Positions 25,889-34,738 of a stretch of 64,000 nt of DNA are shown piece by piece. The stretch is from CAWDMC01 sp963803295 (GTDB lineage Bacteria > Acidobacteriota > Terriglobia > UBA7540), in NCBI GenBank assembly GCA_963803295.1, contig CAWDMC010000002.1, positions 124,001 to 188,000 of the forward strand, given 5' to 3'. The notes below the pieces were generated by a model, which ran no database searches, was not told the origin of the DNA, and worked only from the letters and a program-made list of their open reading frames with translations. Position numbers and translations under genes: made by a program. The number at the start of each line of letters is the position of its first letter. The stretch's first letter is position 1.

Positions 25889-28800
25889 CCATGAATCTTT
25901 CCGAGATTTTCATACGCCGCCCAGTCATGACGACGCTCCTTATGGGGGCGATTCTCCTGTTCGGCATTATGGCGTACCGGCTCTTGCCGGTGAATGATCT
26001 GCCGACGGTGGATTACCCCACCATCCAGGTCAGCGCCGTGTTGCCGGGCGCCAGTCCGGAGACGATGGCTTCCGCGGTGGCCACACCGCTGGAACGGCAA
26101 TTCTCCACGATCGCGGGCCTCGATTCCATGAGTTCGGCCAGCAGCCTTGGCCAGACGCAGATCACTCTGCAGTTCAACTTGAGCCGCAACATCGATGCGG
26201 CAGCGCAAGACGTGCAATCGATGATTTCCCAGGCGGGCGCTTTTCTCCCCAATAACATGCCCAGCCCGCCTTCCTTCCAGAAGGTGAATCCGGCTGACAC
26301 CCCTGTGATCTTCATGGCGGTTTATTCGGATACCCTGCCCCTTTCGACGGTGGACGAATACGCTGAAACCCTGATGGCCGAACGCATCTCGATGGTCAGT
26401 GGCGTGGCCCAGGTGGCGGTGTACGGCGCGCAGAAGTACGCCGTGCGGATTCAGCTCGATCCTCGGGAACTGGCGAGTCGCGGCATTGGCATTGATGAGG
26501 TAACCCAGGCGGTCCAGGCCAGCAACGTCAATCTTCCTACCGGCACTCTTTACGGACACCACAAGGCGTTCACGGTGCAATCGAACGGCCAGCTCTTCAA
26601 CGCCGCTGCCTACCGCCCTTTGATCGTGACTTATAAGAATGGCGCGCCGGTGCGGCTCGAGCAACTCGGGCACGTTATCGACAGCATCCAGAACAACAAA
26701 GTCCTCAACTGGTACAACGGCAGTCGCGCCGAGGTTTTGGCCATCCAAAGGCAGCCGGGCACCAACACCGTCGAGGTGGTGGACGGGATCAAGAAGTTGC
26801 TGCCCACCTTCCGTGATGAGATCCCCGCCGGCATTCAGATGTCGACAATGTATGACAAGTCCGAGAACATCCGGGCGTCGGTGAACGACGTCAAGTTCAC
26901 GCTCTATCTGACCCTGTGCTTGGTGGTAATGATCATCTTCCTTTTCCTGCGCAATGTATCGGCGACGATCATCCCTAGCCTGGCGTTGCCCATGTCCATC
27001 GTGGGCACGTTCGCCGTTATGTACCTGCTCGGCTATACCGTGGATAACCTCTCGTTGATGGCTTTGGTCCTGGCAGTTGGCTTCGTGGTCGATGACGCCA
27101 TTGTGATGCTGGAGAACATCGTCCGCCACATGGAACTGGGCGAGAGCGTTTTTCAGGCGGCTCTCAGCGGGTCGCGGGAGATCAGTTTCACCATCCTCTC
27201 CATGACCCTGTCGCTAGTGGCGGTTTTCCTCCCTGTGCTGTTCATGGGCGGCATCCTCGGGCGCCTCCTCCACGAGTTCGCGGTGACCATCGCGGTGGCG
27301 GTGCTGGTCTCAGGCGTTGTCTCGTTGACCCTGACACCGATGCTTTGCAGCCGCTTCTTGCGTCCTCCCGCAGAGCAGAAGCATGGCTCTCTTTACAACC
27401 TGTTCGAACGCGGCTTTGACGGCATGCTTCGTGGCTACGACTGGAGTTTGCGGCTTTGCCTCCGCTTCCGTCTCGTGACCCTGTTGATATCGTTTGTGAT
27501 CATCGGGGTCACAGCTCACCTTTTCATGCGGATTCCCAAAGGTTTTCTGCCCAGTGAAGACTCGGGTTTTATCTTTGGCTTCACCATGGGTCAGCAAGGG
27601 ATTGCCATTGAATCGATGGCCAAACACCAGCAGGCGTTGGCCGCCATCGTCCAAGCTGACGAGAACGTCAAATCGGTGATGTCTCTCGCCGGGGGCGGAT
27701 TCTCTGGAGCCCCCAATAGCGGCATCTTTTTCATGCGGCTGAAGGACCATCCCCAACGCAAGCTGACCACCGACGAGGTCTTGCAGGAATTGCGGCCGAA
27801 GATCATGGATATTCCTGGCATTCTGGCGTTCATGCAGAATCCGCCGCCTATTCAGATTGGAGGTCATCTCACCAAGGCTCAGTACCAGTACACAGTGACG
27901 GGAGTAAATACCAAGGAACTCTACCAGTACTCCACCCTGCTTGAGCAGAAATTGCGCAGCCTTGGTGGTGTTCAGGACGTAAATAGTGACCTGCAGATCG
28001 CCAATCCCCAGCTGAACGTCGAAGTCGATCGCGACAAAGCTTCGGCCTTAGGGGTCACGGCCTACCAGGTGGAGGATGCCCTCTCCTCCGCCTACGGCGA
28101 TCGCCAGGTCTCGATCATCAACGCTCCCAATGACGAGTATCAGGTAATCGAGGAACTGGAACCACAATATCAACTCGATCCGGCAGCCCTTTCCATGCTG
28201 TACATCCGTTCGTCGAGCGGCCGCCTCGTGCCGCTGAGTGGAGTTTCGAAGCTCAGCCAGAACCTGGGTCCCATGGCGGTAAATCATTCAGGGCAGCTGC
28301 CAGCGGTGACCCTCTCGTTCAACTTAAAGCCTGGCGTCTCGCTTGGCGATGCCGTGAACCAGGTCAGGGAGATTGCGAGCCAGACGCTGCCCGGCAGTCT
28401 TATCGGTACCTTCCAAGGAACAGCGCAGCAATTTGAGTCGTCCCTGGTGGGTCTCGGGGTATTACTGCTCGTTACCGTTCTGGTGATCTATATCGTGCTG
28501 GGTATTCTCTATGAGAGCTTTATTCATCCTCTGACCATCCTTTCAGGACTTCCGGCCGCCGCTTTTGGAGCGCTGCTCACCCTGATCTACTTCCACAAGG
28601 ATCTTGATCTCTTCGCCTTCGTCGGCATCATCATGCTGATCGGCATTGTTAAGAAGAACGCCATCATGATGATCGACTTTGCCCTGGAGGCCGAACGGGT
28701 TGAAGGCAAGCCGCCTCTCCAGGCCATCTACCAGGGCGCACTGGTGCGCTTCCGGCCCATCATGATGACCACCTTCGCAGCGCTGATGGGCACCTTGCCC

Positions 28801-29034
28801 ATCGCTATCGGCTACGGCTCCGATGCCGACGTGCGCCGTCCTCTGGGTCTCTGCGTAGTCGGGGGTCTGGCGTTTTCGCAGATCGTGACCCTCTACATCA
28901 CGCCGGTGTACTATACCTATCTGGATTGGTTCCAGCGCAAAATCAGCGGCACTCCTCATCCTGTGGGGGACGTGGGTGACATCGGTCGCACCCGCGAGTT
29001 CGAACCGGCTCCGGCCAATCACGTCCTGCGCTAA
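25885..29034 (+). CDS. RND multidrug efflux permease (MdtB/MdtC/AcrB-like)
   Basis: The 1049-residue inner-membrane proton antiporter of the HAE1 family has the expected length and twelve helices in two repeats. NLSEIFIRRPVMTTLLMGAI is the canonical N-terminus; SLMALVLAVGFVVDDAIVML is the TM4 region with the paired aspartates that carry protons; porter-domain sequences QLDPRELASRGIGIDEV and IVKKNAIMMIDFALEAER follow. It is coupled to the adaptor by an ATGA overlap. Substrates cannot be predicted; MdtB/C-like pumps export bile salts, novobiocin or similar amphiphiles. The last 30 residues are a short cytoplasmic tail. Confidence 0.96.
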   Translation: MTMNLSEIFIRRPVMTTLLMGAILLFGIMAYRLLPVNDLPTVDYPTIQVSAVLPGASPETMASAVATPLERQFSTIAGLDSMSSASSLGQTQITLQFNLSRNIDAAAQDVQSMISQAGAFLPNNMPSPPSFQKVNPADTPVIFMAVYSDTLPLSTVDEYAETLMAERISMVSGVAQVAVYGAQKYAVRIQLDPRELASRGIGIDEVTQAVQASNVNLPTGTLYGHHKAFTVQSNGQLFNAAAYRPLIVTYKNGAPVRLEQLGHVIDSIQNNKVLNWYNGSRAEVLAIQRQPGTNTVEVVDGIKKLLPTFRDEIPAGIQMSTMYDKSENIRASVNDVKFTLYLTLCLVVMIIFLFLRNVSATIIPSLALPMSIVGTFAVMYLLGYTVDNLSLMALVLAVGFVVDDAIVMLENIVRHMELGESVFQAALSGSREISFTILSMTLSLVAVFLPVLFMGGILGRLLHEFAVTIAVAVLVSGVVSLTLTPMLCSRFLRPPAEQKHGSLYNLFERGFDGMLRGYDWSLRLCLRFRLVTLLISFVIIGVTAHLFMRIPKGFLPSEDSGFIFGFTMGQQGIAIESMAKHQQALAAIVQADENVKSVMSLAGGGFSGAPNSGIFFMRLKDHPQRKLTTDEVLQELRPKIMDIPGILAFMQNPPPIQIGGHLTKAQYQYTVTGVNTKELYQYSTLLEQKLRSLGGVQDVNSDLQIANPQLNVEVDRDKASALGVTAYQVEDALSSAYGDRQVSIINAPNDEYQVIEELEPQYQLDPAALSMLYIRSSSGRLVPLSGVSKLSQNLGPMAVNHSGQLPAVTLSFNLKPGVSLGDAVNQVREIASQTLPGSLIGTFQGTAQQFESSLVGLGVLLLVTVLVIYIVLGILYESFIHPLTILSGLPAAAFGALLTLIYFHKDLDLFAFVGIIMLIGIVKKNAIMMIDFALEAERVEGKPPLQAIYQGALVRFRPIMMTTFAALMGTLPIAIGYGSDADVRRPLGLCVVGGLAFSQIVTLYITPVYYTYLDWFQRKISGTPHPVGDVGDIGRTREFEPAPANHVLR

Positions 29035-29106
29035 CGAAATGATCTAACAATCTTCTCTGCGCCCTCGGCGTTCTCTGGGGTAGAATCCCCTCACGGGGGT
29101 GCATTC

Positions 29107-30081
29107 ATGAGCGCAAACACTCGCAGAAACTTCCTGCAATACTCGGCGGCAGCTATCGTTTCCGCGCTGCCGGTTGGCGTACGACCTAACCTGTCGGCAG
29201 GCGATGCTGCCGGCACAGGCGGCAGATCAAGCCGGGCATTCGGCGACGGGACGCCAAGCGCCCGGAAGCCCCTAAGGCTGGGTTTGATCGTCAACGTCGT
29301 CCCCGATCCCGAAGCCGCGATCACCAAAGTCAAAAACCTCGATCTACCGAGTTGCCAGATATTCGCGGATCACCTCGATCAAGACCTTGCCGGCCGCTTG
29401 AAACGGGCCCTGAACACGTCTGCGATCGAGGCGACAGCGCTTGTGACCGGCGGAGCCGTGGGCGACGAGGTTTATGACTTCTACGCGGGCCCCTTGACTC
29501 TGGGCATCGTGCCTCCGACCTTTCGTGCCCAGCGCATTGAACACCTCCAGCAAATGGCGGACTTTACCCGGCAACTGGGAATCCCCGCGCTACAGACCCA
29601 CGTTGGTTTCATTCCAGAGGATCCCAACCAACTGCTCTATCGCGAGGCGGTCCAGGCGTTGCGCGAGGTGGTAGGCTACTGCCGCGGGAAGGGAATCGAG
29701 TTCCGCTATGAGACAGGAACCGAGTCGCCCATCACCATGCTGCGTACCTTCGAAGACGTGGGACTCGACAACCAGGCGGTGAACTTCGACACTGCCAACC
29801 TGATTCTGTACGGTAAGGCCAATCCGCTCGACGCCCTAGACACGCTCGGCAAGTATGTCCGCGGCATGCACGCGAAGGATGGGCTCTACCCGACCAGCAC
29901 CCGTGAACTAGGCCAGGAAGTACCCATCGGTCAGGGCAAAGTCGATTTCCCCAGGATCATCGCACGCCTGAAGGAGATGAATTATCAAGGCGCGGTCACG
30001 ATCGAGCGAGAGATTTCCGGTCCACAGCAACTGGAGGATGTGCGCAAGGAGAAGCTGTATCTCGAGAAGTTGATCGGCTAG
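29107..30081 (+). CDS. Tat-exported sugar phosphate isomerase/epimerase (xylose isomerase-like TIM barrel)
   Basis: The 324-residue protein starts with MSANTRRNFLQYSAAAIVSA, a twin-arginine signal (RRNFL). The mature part is an AP endonuclease-2-like TIM barrel: LGLIVNVVPDPEAAI, GIPALQTHVGFIPED, IEFRYETGTESPITML (metal-ligand Glu), VNFDTANLILYGKANP, GMHAKDGLYP and GQGKVDFPRII. These blocks fit periplasmic isomerases that act on sugars or inositols, usually next to Gfo/Idh dehydrogenases, as here. Substrate is unknown. The next gene starts 65 bp downstream on the same strand. Confidence 0.9.
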   Translation: MSANTRRNFLQYSAAAIVSALPVGVRPNLSAGDAAGTGGRSSRAFGDGTPSARKPLRLGLIVNVVPDPEAAITKVKNLDLPSCQIFADHLDQDLAGRLKRALNTSAIEATALVTGGAVGDEVYDFYAGPLTLGIVPPTFRAQRIEHLQQMADFTRQLGIPALQTHVGFIPEDPNQLLYREAVQALREVVGYCRGKGIEFRYETGTESPITMLRTFEDVGLDNQAVNFDTANLILYGKANPLDALDTLGKYVRGMHAKDGLYPTSTRELGQEVPIGQGKVDFPRIIARLKEMNYQGAVTIEREISGPQQLEDVRKEKLYLEKLIG

Positions 30082-30146
30082 CATTAGCGGACCCTTGTCG
30101 AGTAATTCATTAAGGCTTCGCCACCACACCTTGTTGGGCAAGCTCC

Positions 30147-31391
30147 ATGATCATAGATTCCCGGCTGGTGCGCGGCACCCAGGCGAATTCAGCCATACGC
30201 GTGGGACTGCTGGGCTGCGGCGGGCGGGGCACTGCGGATGCGCTCGGCATGGTGAACAGCGCCGGCGCCAGGGTGGTGGCCCTGGCCGACCTCTTTCAGG
30301 ACCAGCTTGAGAGAGCCCGAAACACCTTCGACCAACTCGCCCGATCTAAGCGCTACCCGACTTTCGACCCGTCACAACTGTTTCTTGGTCCCGAGGCATA
30401 TCAGGAGATCGCTCACTCCAAACAAATCGATGCGATCGTGATTGCTACACCACCCTACTTCCATCCTGGTCATCTTGAAGCGGTGGTAAAAGCAAGCAAG
30501 CATGTCTATTGCGAAAAACCGGTAGCCGTGGATGTGACGGGGGCCAAACGCGTCCTGCAGGTTGCCCGCCAGGCAGAAGGCCGTCAGAGTCTTCATGTGG
30601 GATTCCAGATCCGCAACGCTCCGCCATTTCTGGAACTGGTCCGGCGGATCCACGCGGGCGCGCTGGGAACGATCGCTTGCGGCGAGGCTTGCTACTACGG
30701 CACGTTTGTCAGCCGCCCGAAATGGGCGGGGGCAACACCCGTGGAATTGCGGCTCCGCAATTGGATTTATGACCGCGTCCTCTCCGGTGATATTATTGTC
30801 GAACAGAATATCCATGCGGTGGATGTTTGTAATTGGATACTGCGGGCGCATCCTCTGCGAGCCTGGGCTGCCGGCGGGCGTGGGTTGCGCTCCGATCCTG
30901 GCAACGTCTACGGCCACTACAACGTGGTGTTCGAATACCCGCACCGGGTAACGGTAGGGTTCAGTTCCACCCAGTTCGATCGCGGCTGGTGGGATGTTAG
31001 CCAGCGCTTCTTTGGCAGCAAGGGTGTCGCGGAGGCCCACTATTCGGGCCCGATTCGCATTTATGGCGAAGAGCCTTGGGCCTGGGACACGGCGCATTCA
31101 CAAACCCAAGCCGAGTCCAAAGAGTTCTCGCCTTCCGGCCTTTTCCGCGATAATCTCGCCCAGGCTGACGCGGAGAAGCACAAGGCATTTATACGGAGTA
31201 TCATGAGCGGCAAGTTCGAGAACCAAGGCGCGCAGGGAGTGGAGTCCGCATTGAGCTGTATCATGGCCCGCGAGGCGGCTTATTCCGGCGAGCCGCTTGG
31301 CTGGGACGAAATGATGCGGTCGAACCAGAAGTGGGACGATGACATCGATTTGCACAGAATCTCCATCAGCACCTCGGGGCTGACCTTGTGA
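30147..31391 (+). CDS. Gfo/Idh/MocA-family oxidoreductase
   Basis: An NAD(P)-dependent dehydrogenase of 414 residues. The Rossmann start is RVGLLGCGGRGTADALG; AIVIATPPYFHPGHLEAV and the family signature CEKPVAVD give the cofactor and Lys-Pro catalytic region; IVEQNIHAVDVCNW supplies the His. Most exported relatives in Acidobacteriota carry a Tat signal before the SRLVRG stretch; here translation starts at an ATG right before it and the upstream frame has a stop, so it may be cytoplasmic, unlike its isomerase neighbour. Substrate unknown. Confidence 0.88.
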   Translation: MIIDSRLVRGTQANSAIRVGLLGCGGRGTADALGMVNSAGARVVALADLFQDQLERARNTFDQLARSKRYPTFDPSQLFLGPEAYQEIAHSKQIDAIVIATPPYFHPGHLEAVVKASKHVYCEKPVAVDVTGAKRVLQVARQAEGRQSLHVGFQIRNAPPFLELVRRIHAGALGTIACGEACYYGTFVSRPKWAGATPVELRLRNWIYDRVLSGDIIVEQNIHAVDVCNWILRAHPLRAWAAGGRGLRSDPGNVYGHYNVVFEYPHRVTVGFSSTQFDRGWWDVSQRFFGSKGVAEAHYSGPIRIYGEEPWAWDTAHSQTQAESKEFSPSGLFRDNLAQADAEKHKAFIRSIMSGKFENQGAQGVESALSCIMAREAAYSGEPLGWDEMMRSNQKWDDDIDLHRISISTSGLTL

Positions 31392-31422
31392 ACCAGCTTA
31401 TTCAGGCTCTTGTCAGAAAGAA

Positions 31423-31920
31423 TTGGTAGTCAATGCGCGAGAATGGTACTCTCAAAACATGGCGTTGGAGCCCGACATCATTGTCACAGGTCCCGAGGCG
31501 TCGGACATCGCCTTGGTTGTCGAGGTGAAGACAAGCGTCCCTGATCTGGAGAGCTCAGAACGGCAACTGAAAACGTATATGTCGGCTATGAGATCTCCAG
31601 TCGGCCTGATTGTCACCCCTCAGCGACTTTGGTTGTACCGGGACCGCTATTTGGGCACTTCACTCGATTCGATCGTGCGCGTGGCCGAATTCGATGTTGA
31701 TAATGTCCTTAACTTCGAGCACTCCGGAATCAGTCGCAAGGATGCACTCGAATTTGAGCGACTGGTGCAGGCTTGGCTTGAGAGCTTGGGCACGGAGGCA
31801 GGTTTGCGCGAATTGCCGACGGAACTCAGACGGGCTGTGCAGTCATACATTGTACCGGCGATCTCGCAAGGTGCTGTGCGGGCCGGCCACCCCCGGTTGT
31901 CCCCGGCGCATAGCGGATGA
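31423..31920 (+). CDS. PD-(D/E)XK nuclease-like protein, first gene of a coupled pair
   Basis: Up to 165 residues, starting at a TTG (31423) or more likely the ATG at 31459. The core LEPDIIVTG, then ALVVEVKTSVPD, gives the D...ExK pattern of restriction-endonuclease-like folds, followed by QLKTYMSAMRSPVGLIVTPQRLWLYRD, as in HsdR-N/Mrr-like domains. A GTG at 31388 overlapping the Gfo stop starts a short out-of-frame MNQLIQALVRKNW, so the true N-terminus may have been lost by frameshift. The stop overlaps the ATG of a PIN gene by four bases. Its target is unknown. Confidence 0.6.
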   Translation: MVVNAREWYSQNMALEPDIIVTGPEASDIALVVEVKTSVPDLESSERQLKTYMSAMRSPVGLIVTPQRLWLYRDRYLGTSLDSIVRVAEFDVDNVLNFEHSGISRKDALEFERLVQAWLESLGTEAGLRELPTELRRAVQSYIVPAISQGAVRAGHPRLSPAHSG

Positions 31921-32573
31921 AGCATGTCTTCGTGGAGACGAATTGGGTTGTGGCTTATGCCGCTCCCGCGCACCTGCGAATGCCGGCCGCCTTGGCATTA
32001 GCGCAAAGAGCCGAGGCTGGTGAGCTTCGGATCCATATCCCGTCTGTTTGCCTGACGGAAGCTCAAAACCCAATCCGAACAAAGTTCCATCCGCGTTCGC
32101 CAGCTGATTCCTTACGCAAATATCTTGCCTGGGCCGCGACAGAGAGGACATTGAACAGCGAGGATTTCGTAACGGTTCGCCGGGTTCTCGATCAATATGA
32201 GACCGCCGTCATGGCGGAGTTGGAAGGAATCGAGAAACGGCTGGCAACGCTGCGGAACTGTCCCGGGATTGACGTCTTTCCACTCTGCGATGAGATGCTC
32301 GTTCGGGCCGCCCAGCTTGCAGTCCGAAACTTGGATCTAAAACCATTCGATCAGGCTATCCTGGCGGCGGTACTGGTACGCGCCGAGGCTTTACGGGATC
32401 TGGGTGCCGACGACGTTTCTTTCTGTGAGCTAGACGGAGATCTTCAGCCCTGGGATAAGAACGGCCGGACTAAGCAACCGCTTTCCGCTCTTTATGAGGC
32501 TGCCAGGATCTGGGTGTATGGCGACTTCGCAATGGAAAATCCGCCAAGAAGGGCGACCTTTCCCGAGCAGTAA
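31917..32573 (+). CDS. PIN-domain-like protein, second gene of a coupled pair
   Basis: The 218-residue protein begins MKHVFVETNWVVAYA, which resembles a PIN first strand but with Glu in place of the usual Asp before TN. Other acidic positions are IPSVCLTEAQNP, KPFDQAILAAVL and FCELDGDLQPWD, in the order expected for the PIN metal site. A central helical insertion (about 60-130) makes it longer than VapC toxins. ATGA overlap with the PD-(D/E)XK-like gene argues that the two products act together. RNase activity is inferred, and the Asp-to-Glu change could alter it. No antitoxin is seen. Confidence 0.7.
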   Translation: MKHVFVETNWVVAYAAPAHLRMPAALALAQRAEAGELRIHIPSVCLTEAQNPIRTKFHPRSPADSLRKYLAWAATERTLNSEDFVTVRRVLDQYETAVMAELEGIEKRLATLRNCPGIDVFPLCDEMLVRAAQLAVRNLDLKPFDQAILAAVLVRAEALRDLGADDVSFCELDGDLQPWDKNGRTKQPLSALYEAARIWVYGDFAMENPPRRATFPEQ

Positions 32574-32645
32574 TTAGTGTCAAGGTTCCATTCCAAGGAT
32601 TTCGCTCGATGGTTCCTCGAAGATCCCAAGAACAGCCCACTAAGG

Positions 32646-32686
32646 TCCAATCAGAAGTGTGGTGACGAGATCGATCTGCACAGGTC
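32646..32686 (+). pseudogene. short relic of a Gfo/Idh C-terminus
   Basis: Translation gives SNQKCGDEIDLHR, against SNQKWDDDIDLHR near the end of the intact Gfo/Idh gene (31318-31358); nucleotides are also similar. It lies just beyond the nuclease-PIN pair, as if that pair interrupts a repeated or duplicated Gfo/Idh end. The rest of 32574-32836 holds no gene. Confidence 0.5.
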
Positions 32687-32836
32687 ATTCGGCGGCAATC
32701 AGAATGGGGTTACCACGACCCACAACACAGCATCCTATGGGAATCCCCGCTTATGAGCAACTAGCGCGCGGATCCTTCTCCGTGGTCGCTTCGAAGCCGG
32801 ATCTGTCGCCAGACGTTTCCGTGGTACCTGCCTAGT

Positions 32837-33649
32837 CTAGTGCAATAGCTCTTTGAGCAGCTGCTCGGCTTGCTCAGCACTATCCGTGAACGGAAGCATT
32901 CTCGCGGCCTTCAGCTTCTTCTCAATCATCTCGTTCGCTTTCATGATCTTGAACTCCCGGATCACCGCCGAAACCAATTCCCAATATGAATCCGCAGCCA
33001 GCCTGAAGGCGGTAGCGCACATGGCTACGAACGCTTCGGCGTCTAGATTTATGGACCCGGTGAGCCCCGAGTGCACCTGCCAACTCAACATCGGGTAGTA
33101 CACCTCATATATTTCGTCAAACGGTGATTTCAATAGTTCGACTCTCTTGGCCAGTTTCATCCCGGACCAATGCTCAATTCTCTTCAGACCTGGCCAGAGC
33201 GTCCCCATGTCGGCCTCTATTCGCTGCTCGTTGCCCGCAACGAATGAACCGTAAATTGCTGCATCAACCGCTGCGCTTGGATGATCGGCCTTGAATCTTA
33301 GGATCTTACGGGCGCACCGGAGTTTTTCGACCTCGGTAAATGTGATCATTTTTGCGGAACCGTCCGGGAATACGTCAATCAGTCTAATATCGACGGCCAA
33401 CTCAAATACGCCGCGTGCCAACATGGCAATCGCTTGGCAATGCTTGGGGCTTTTCAATTCGAGAAGCGTCGCCATATTGGCTACGGCGCGGTAGTAGGTT
33501 GCGATGAAGCACCGTTCGCGGGCGGTCGTCGATAGGAGCGTCCTAACTACGCCCCGAACTTCGATCTCGTCGAATTCGCAAAGGCTCTTCACCACTGTAT
33601 AGAACCGCTCCGTAGTCTTTAATGTATCGACGGGAACAGAGGTTGCCAT
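32837..33649 (-). CDS. helical protein of unknown function (DUF5677-like)
   Basis: A 270-residue, almost entirely alpha-helical protein. AMLARGVFELAVDIRLIDVF and TYYRAVANMATLLELK recall DUF5677-type or HEPN-like helical bundles, but I do not see a clear RxxxxH motif, so this is only a resemblance. The C-terminus is charged and coiled (MIEKKLKAARML, EQAEQLLKELLH). GGGAGAATAGG precedes the ATG at 33649. It lies 129 bp downstream of the TIR gene on the same strand; a perfect palindrome GTTTAGCTAAAC (33704-33715) in the gap may be a regulatory site. Confidence 0.55.
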   Translation of the reverse strand: MATSVPVDTLKTTERFYTVVKSLCEFDEIEVRGVVRTLLSTTARERCFIATYYRAVANMATLLELKSPKHCQAIAMLARGVFELAVDIRLIDVFPDGSAKMITFTEVEKLRCARKILRFKADHPSAAVDAAIYGSFVAGNEQRIEADMGTLWPGLKRIEHWSGMKLAKRVELLKSPFDEIYEVYYPMLSWQVHSGLTGSINLDAEAFVAMCATAFRLAADSYWELVSAVIREFKIMKANEMIEKKLKAARMLPFTDSAEQAEQLLKELLH

Positions 33650-33703
33650 TGCCTATTCTCCCTTCTGAGATCCGCTGCATTGCAATACCGTAAATCCTTG
33701 TTT

Positions 33704-33715
33704 GTTTAGCTAAAC
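33704..33715. promoter_or_regulatory. 12 bp perfect palindrome before the helical protein gene
   Basis: GTTTAGCTAAAC is an exact palindrome in an AT-rich stretch between the TIR gene and the helical protein gene, 54 bp before the latter's ATG. It could be an operator or a promoter element; no protein can be assigned. Confidence 0.3.
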
Positions 33716-33778
33716 ATTTCTAGATATTTGTATTCTGAGAATGAGTTGACTATTTGGTTGCGGCTCCGCGGCGCGGCG

Positions 33779-34738
33779 CTACCTTGCTTGCGATGGCGGC
33801 GACTTACGCGAGCTGAGTGACGCCGCCCGCGCGGCGAAGCTCGACAGGAGACGGGCGTACGCCCCGCGACGCTGTAAATCGATGTGTTGAAGGTGCCGTA
33901 AGCTGTCTGGAACCTCGCAAGAGGATAGGCGAATTGGAAAAAGGAATAGTTCACCCTCGGGCTGCTCTTCAGCCGCACGCTGGGCGATACGAACCTCCCT
34001 CTGGACAAATCCTCGTTTGCGCACAGACGTCGGCGATAGACACAGAATCACGGCATCCGATTCGCGAACTGCCCTAACAATTTCTCGCTCCCAACCGCTG
34101 CCGGGCAGAAGACGACCGTCGTCCAGCCAGGCGTCGATGTTGTCGTCAGTCAGTCGGCGATGCAGTGCCCGCACCTTGTGCTTGTCCTCCGATGCGTGAC
34201 ACAGGAAGACACGAAGTCGGCGGGTGGCCCTGCCGCGCCGCACTACGATCGGCCCAAGGACATCGACCTCATTAGCCTTGACCTTGATTGTACCTATGTC
34301 CATGGCATCCTCTCCCTCCCACCGAACCTCGCCCGAAAGCTTGCGGCCCCACGGCTCGAGGAAATGCTTGATAAGATATTCGACCCACTCAACATAGTTG
34401 TAGAACTTTTCACCCTCATTCCATGCCAGGACGGCCCCACGTTCATCGGGCTCCCACTGACAAAACACTCCGGGTTGATCAGCTGGTGGACGATTGAGGT
34501 CGACAATCGAACGTCTATGACCCTCTCCATTTGGGGACAGGTCTCCAACGAAGTAGCATCCCTCAGGTCCCGCGGGTAAATTGACAGCTTCCCTCCGAGG
34601 GTCGGGTACTTCCCGAAGTAAACGCGTATCCCGAGCCACTCGCCGAGAGTAGGAAAAGGCCCTAAGGTAGTCGCGTTGACTCGCAGTCAGAGTAGGCGAG
34701 ATGCGAAAGCGTCCCAGAAAGAAAGTGTGATAACCCAT
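33779..34738 (-). CDS. TIR-domain protein with a distinct conserved N-terminal domain
   Basis: The 319-residue protein starts at ATG 34738, eight bases after AGGAG; the upstream open extension is unlikely. Residues 1-160 (MGYHTFFLGRFRISPTLT, PDPRREAVNLPAGPEGCYF, DLNRPPADQPGVFCQWEPD, FYNYVEWVEYLIKHFLEPW) resemble a small bacterial protein of unknown role that I recall occurring alone. Residues 175-300 are a TIR domain: RVFLCHASEDKHKVRALHRR, DGRLLPGSGWEREIVRAVRES and FVQREVRIAQRAAEE, where Glu248 sits where SARM1 has its catalytic glutamate. NADase activity and an immune role are inferred. Confidence 0.85.
   Translation of the reverse strand: MGYHTFFLGRFRISPTLTASQRDYLRAFSYSRRVARDTRLLREVPDPRREAVNLPAGPEGCYFVGDLSPNGEGHRRSIVDLNRPPADQPGVFCQWEPDERGAVLAWNEGEKFYNYVEWVEYLIKHFLEPWGRKLSGEVRWEGEDAMDIGTIKVKANEVDVLGPIVVRRGRATRRLRVFLCHASEDKHKVRALHRRLTDDNIDAWLDDGRLLPGSGWEREIVRAVRESDAVILCLSPTSVRKRGFVQREVRIAQRAAEEQPEGELFLFPIRLSSCEVPDSLRHLQHIDLQRRGAYARLLSSFAARAASLSSRKSPPSQAR

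Noticed and set aside
25771..27129. 452-residue minus-strand open frame inside the RND permease
   Set aside because: Histidine/arginine-rich shadow of the permease; the sense frame carries full RND motifs.
30095..30146. Possible Tat signal before the Gfo/Idh start
   Set aside because: No RR motif in frame; a stop at 30111 blocks extension, so no exported start is supported.
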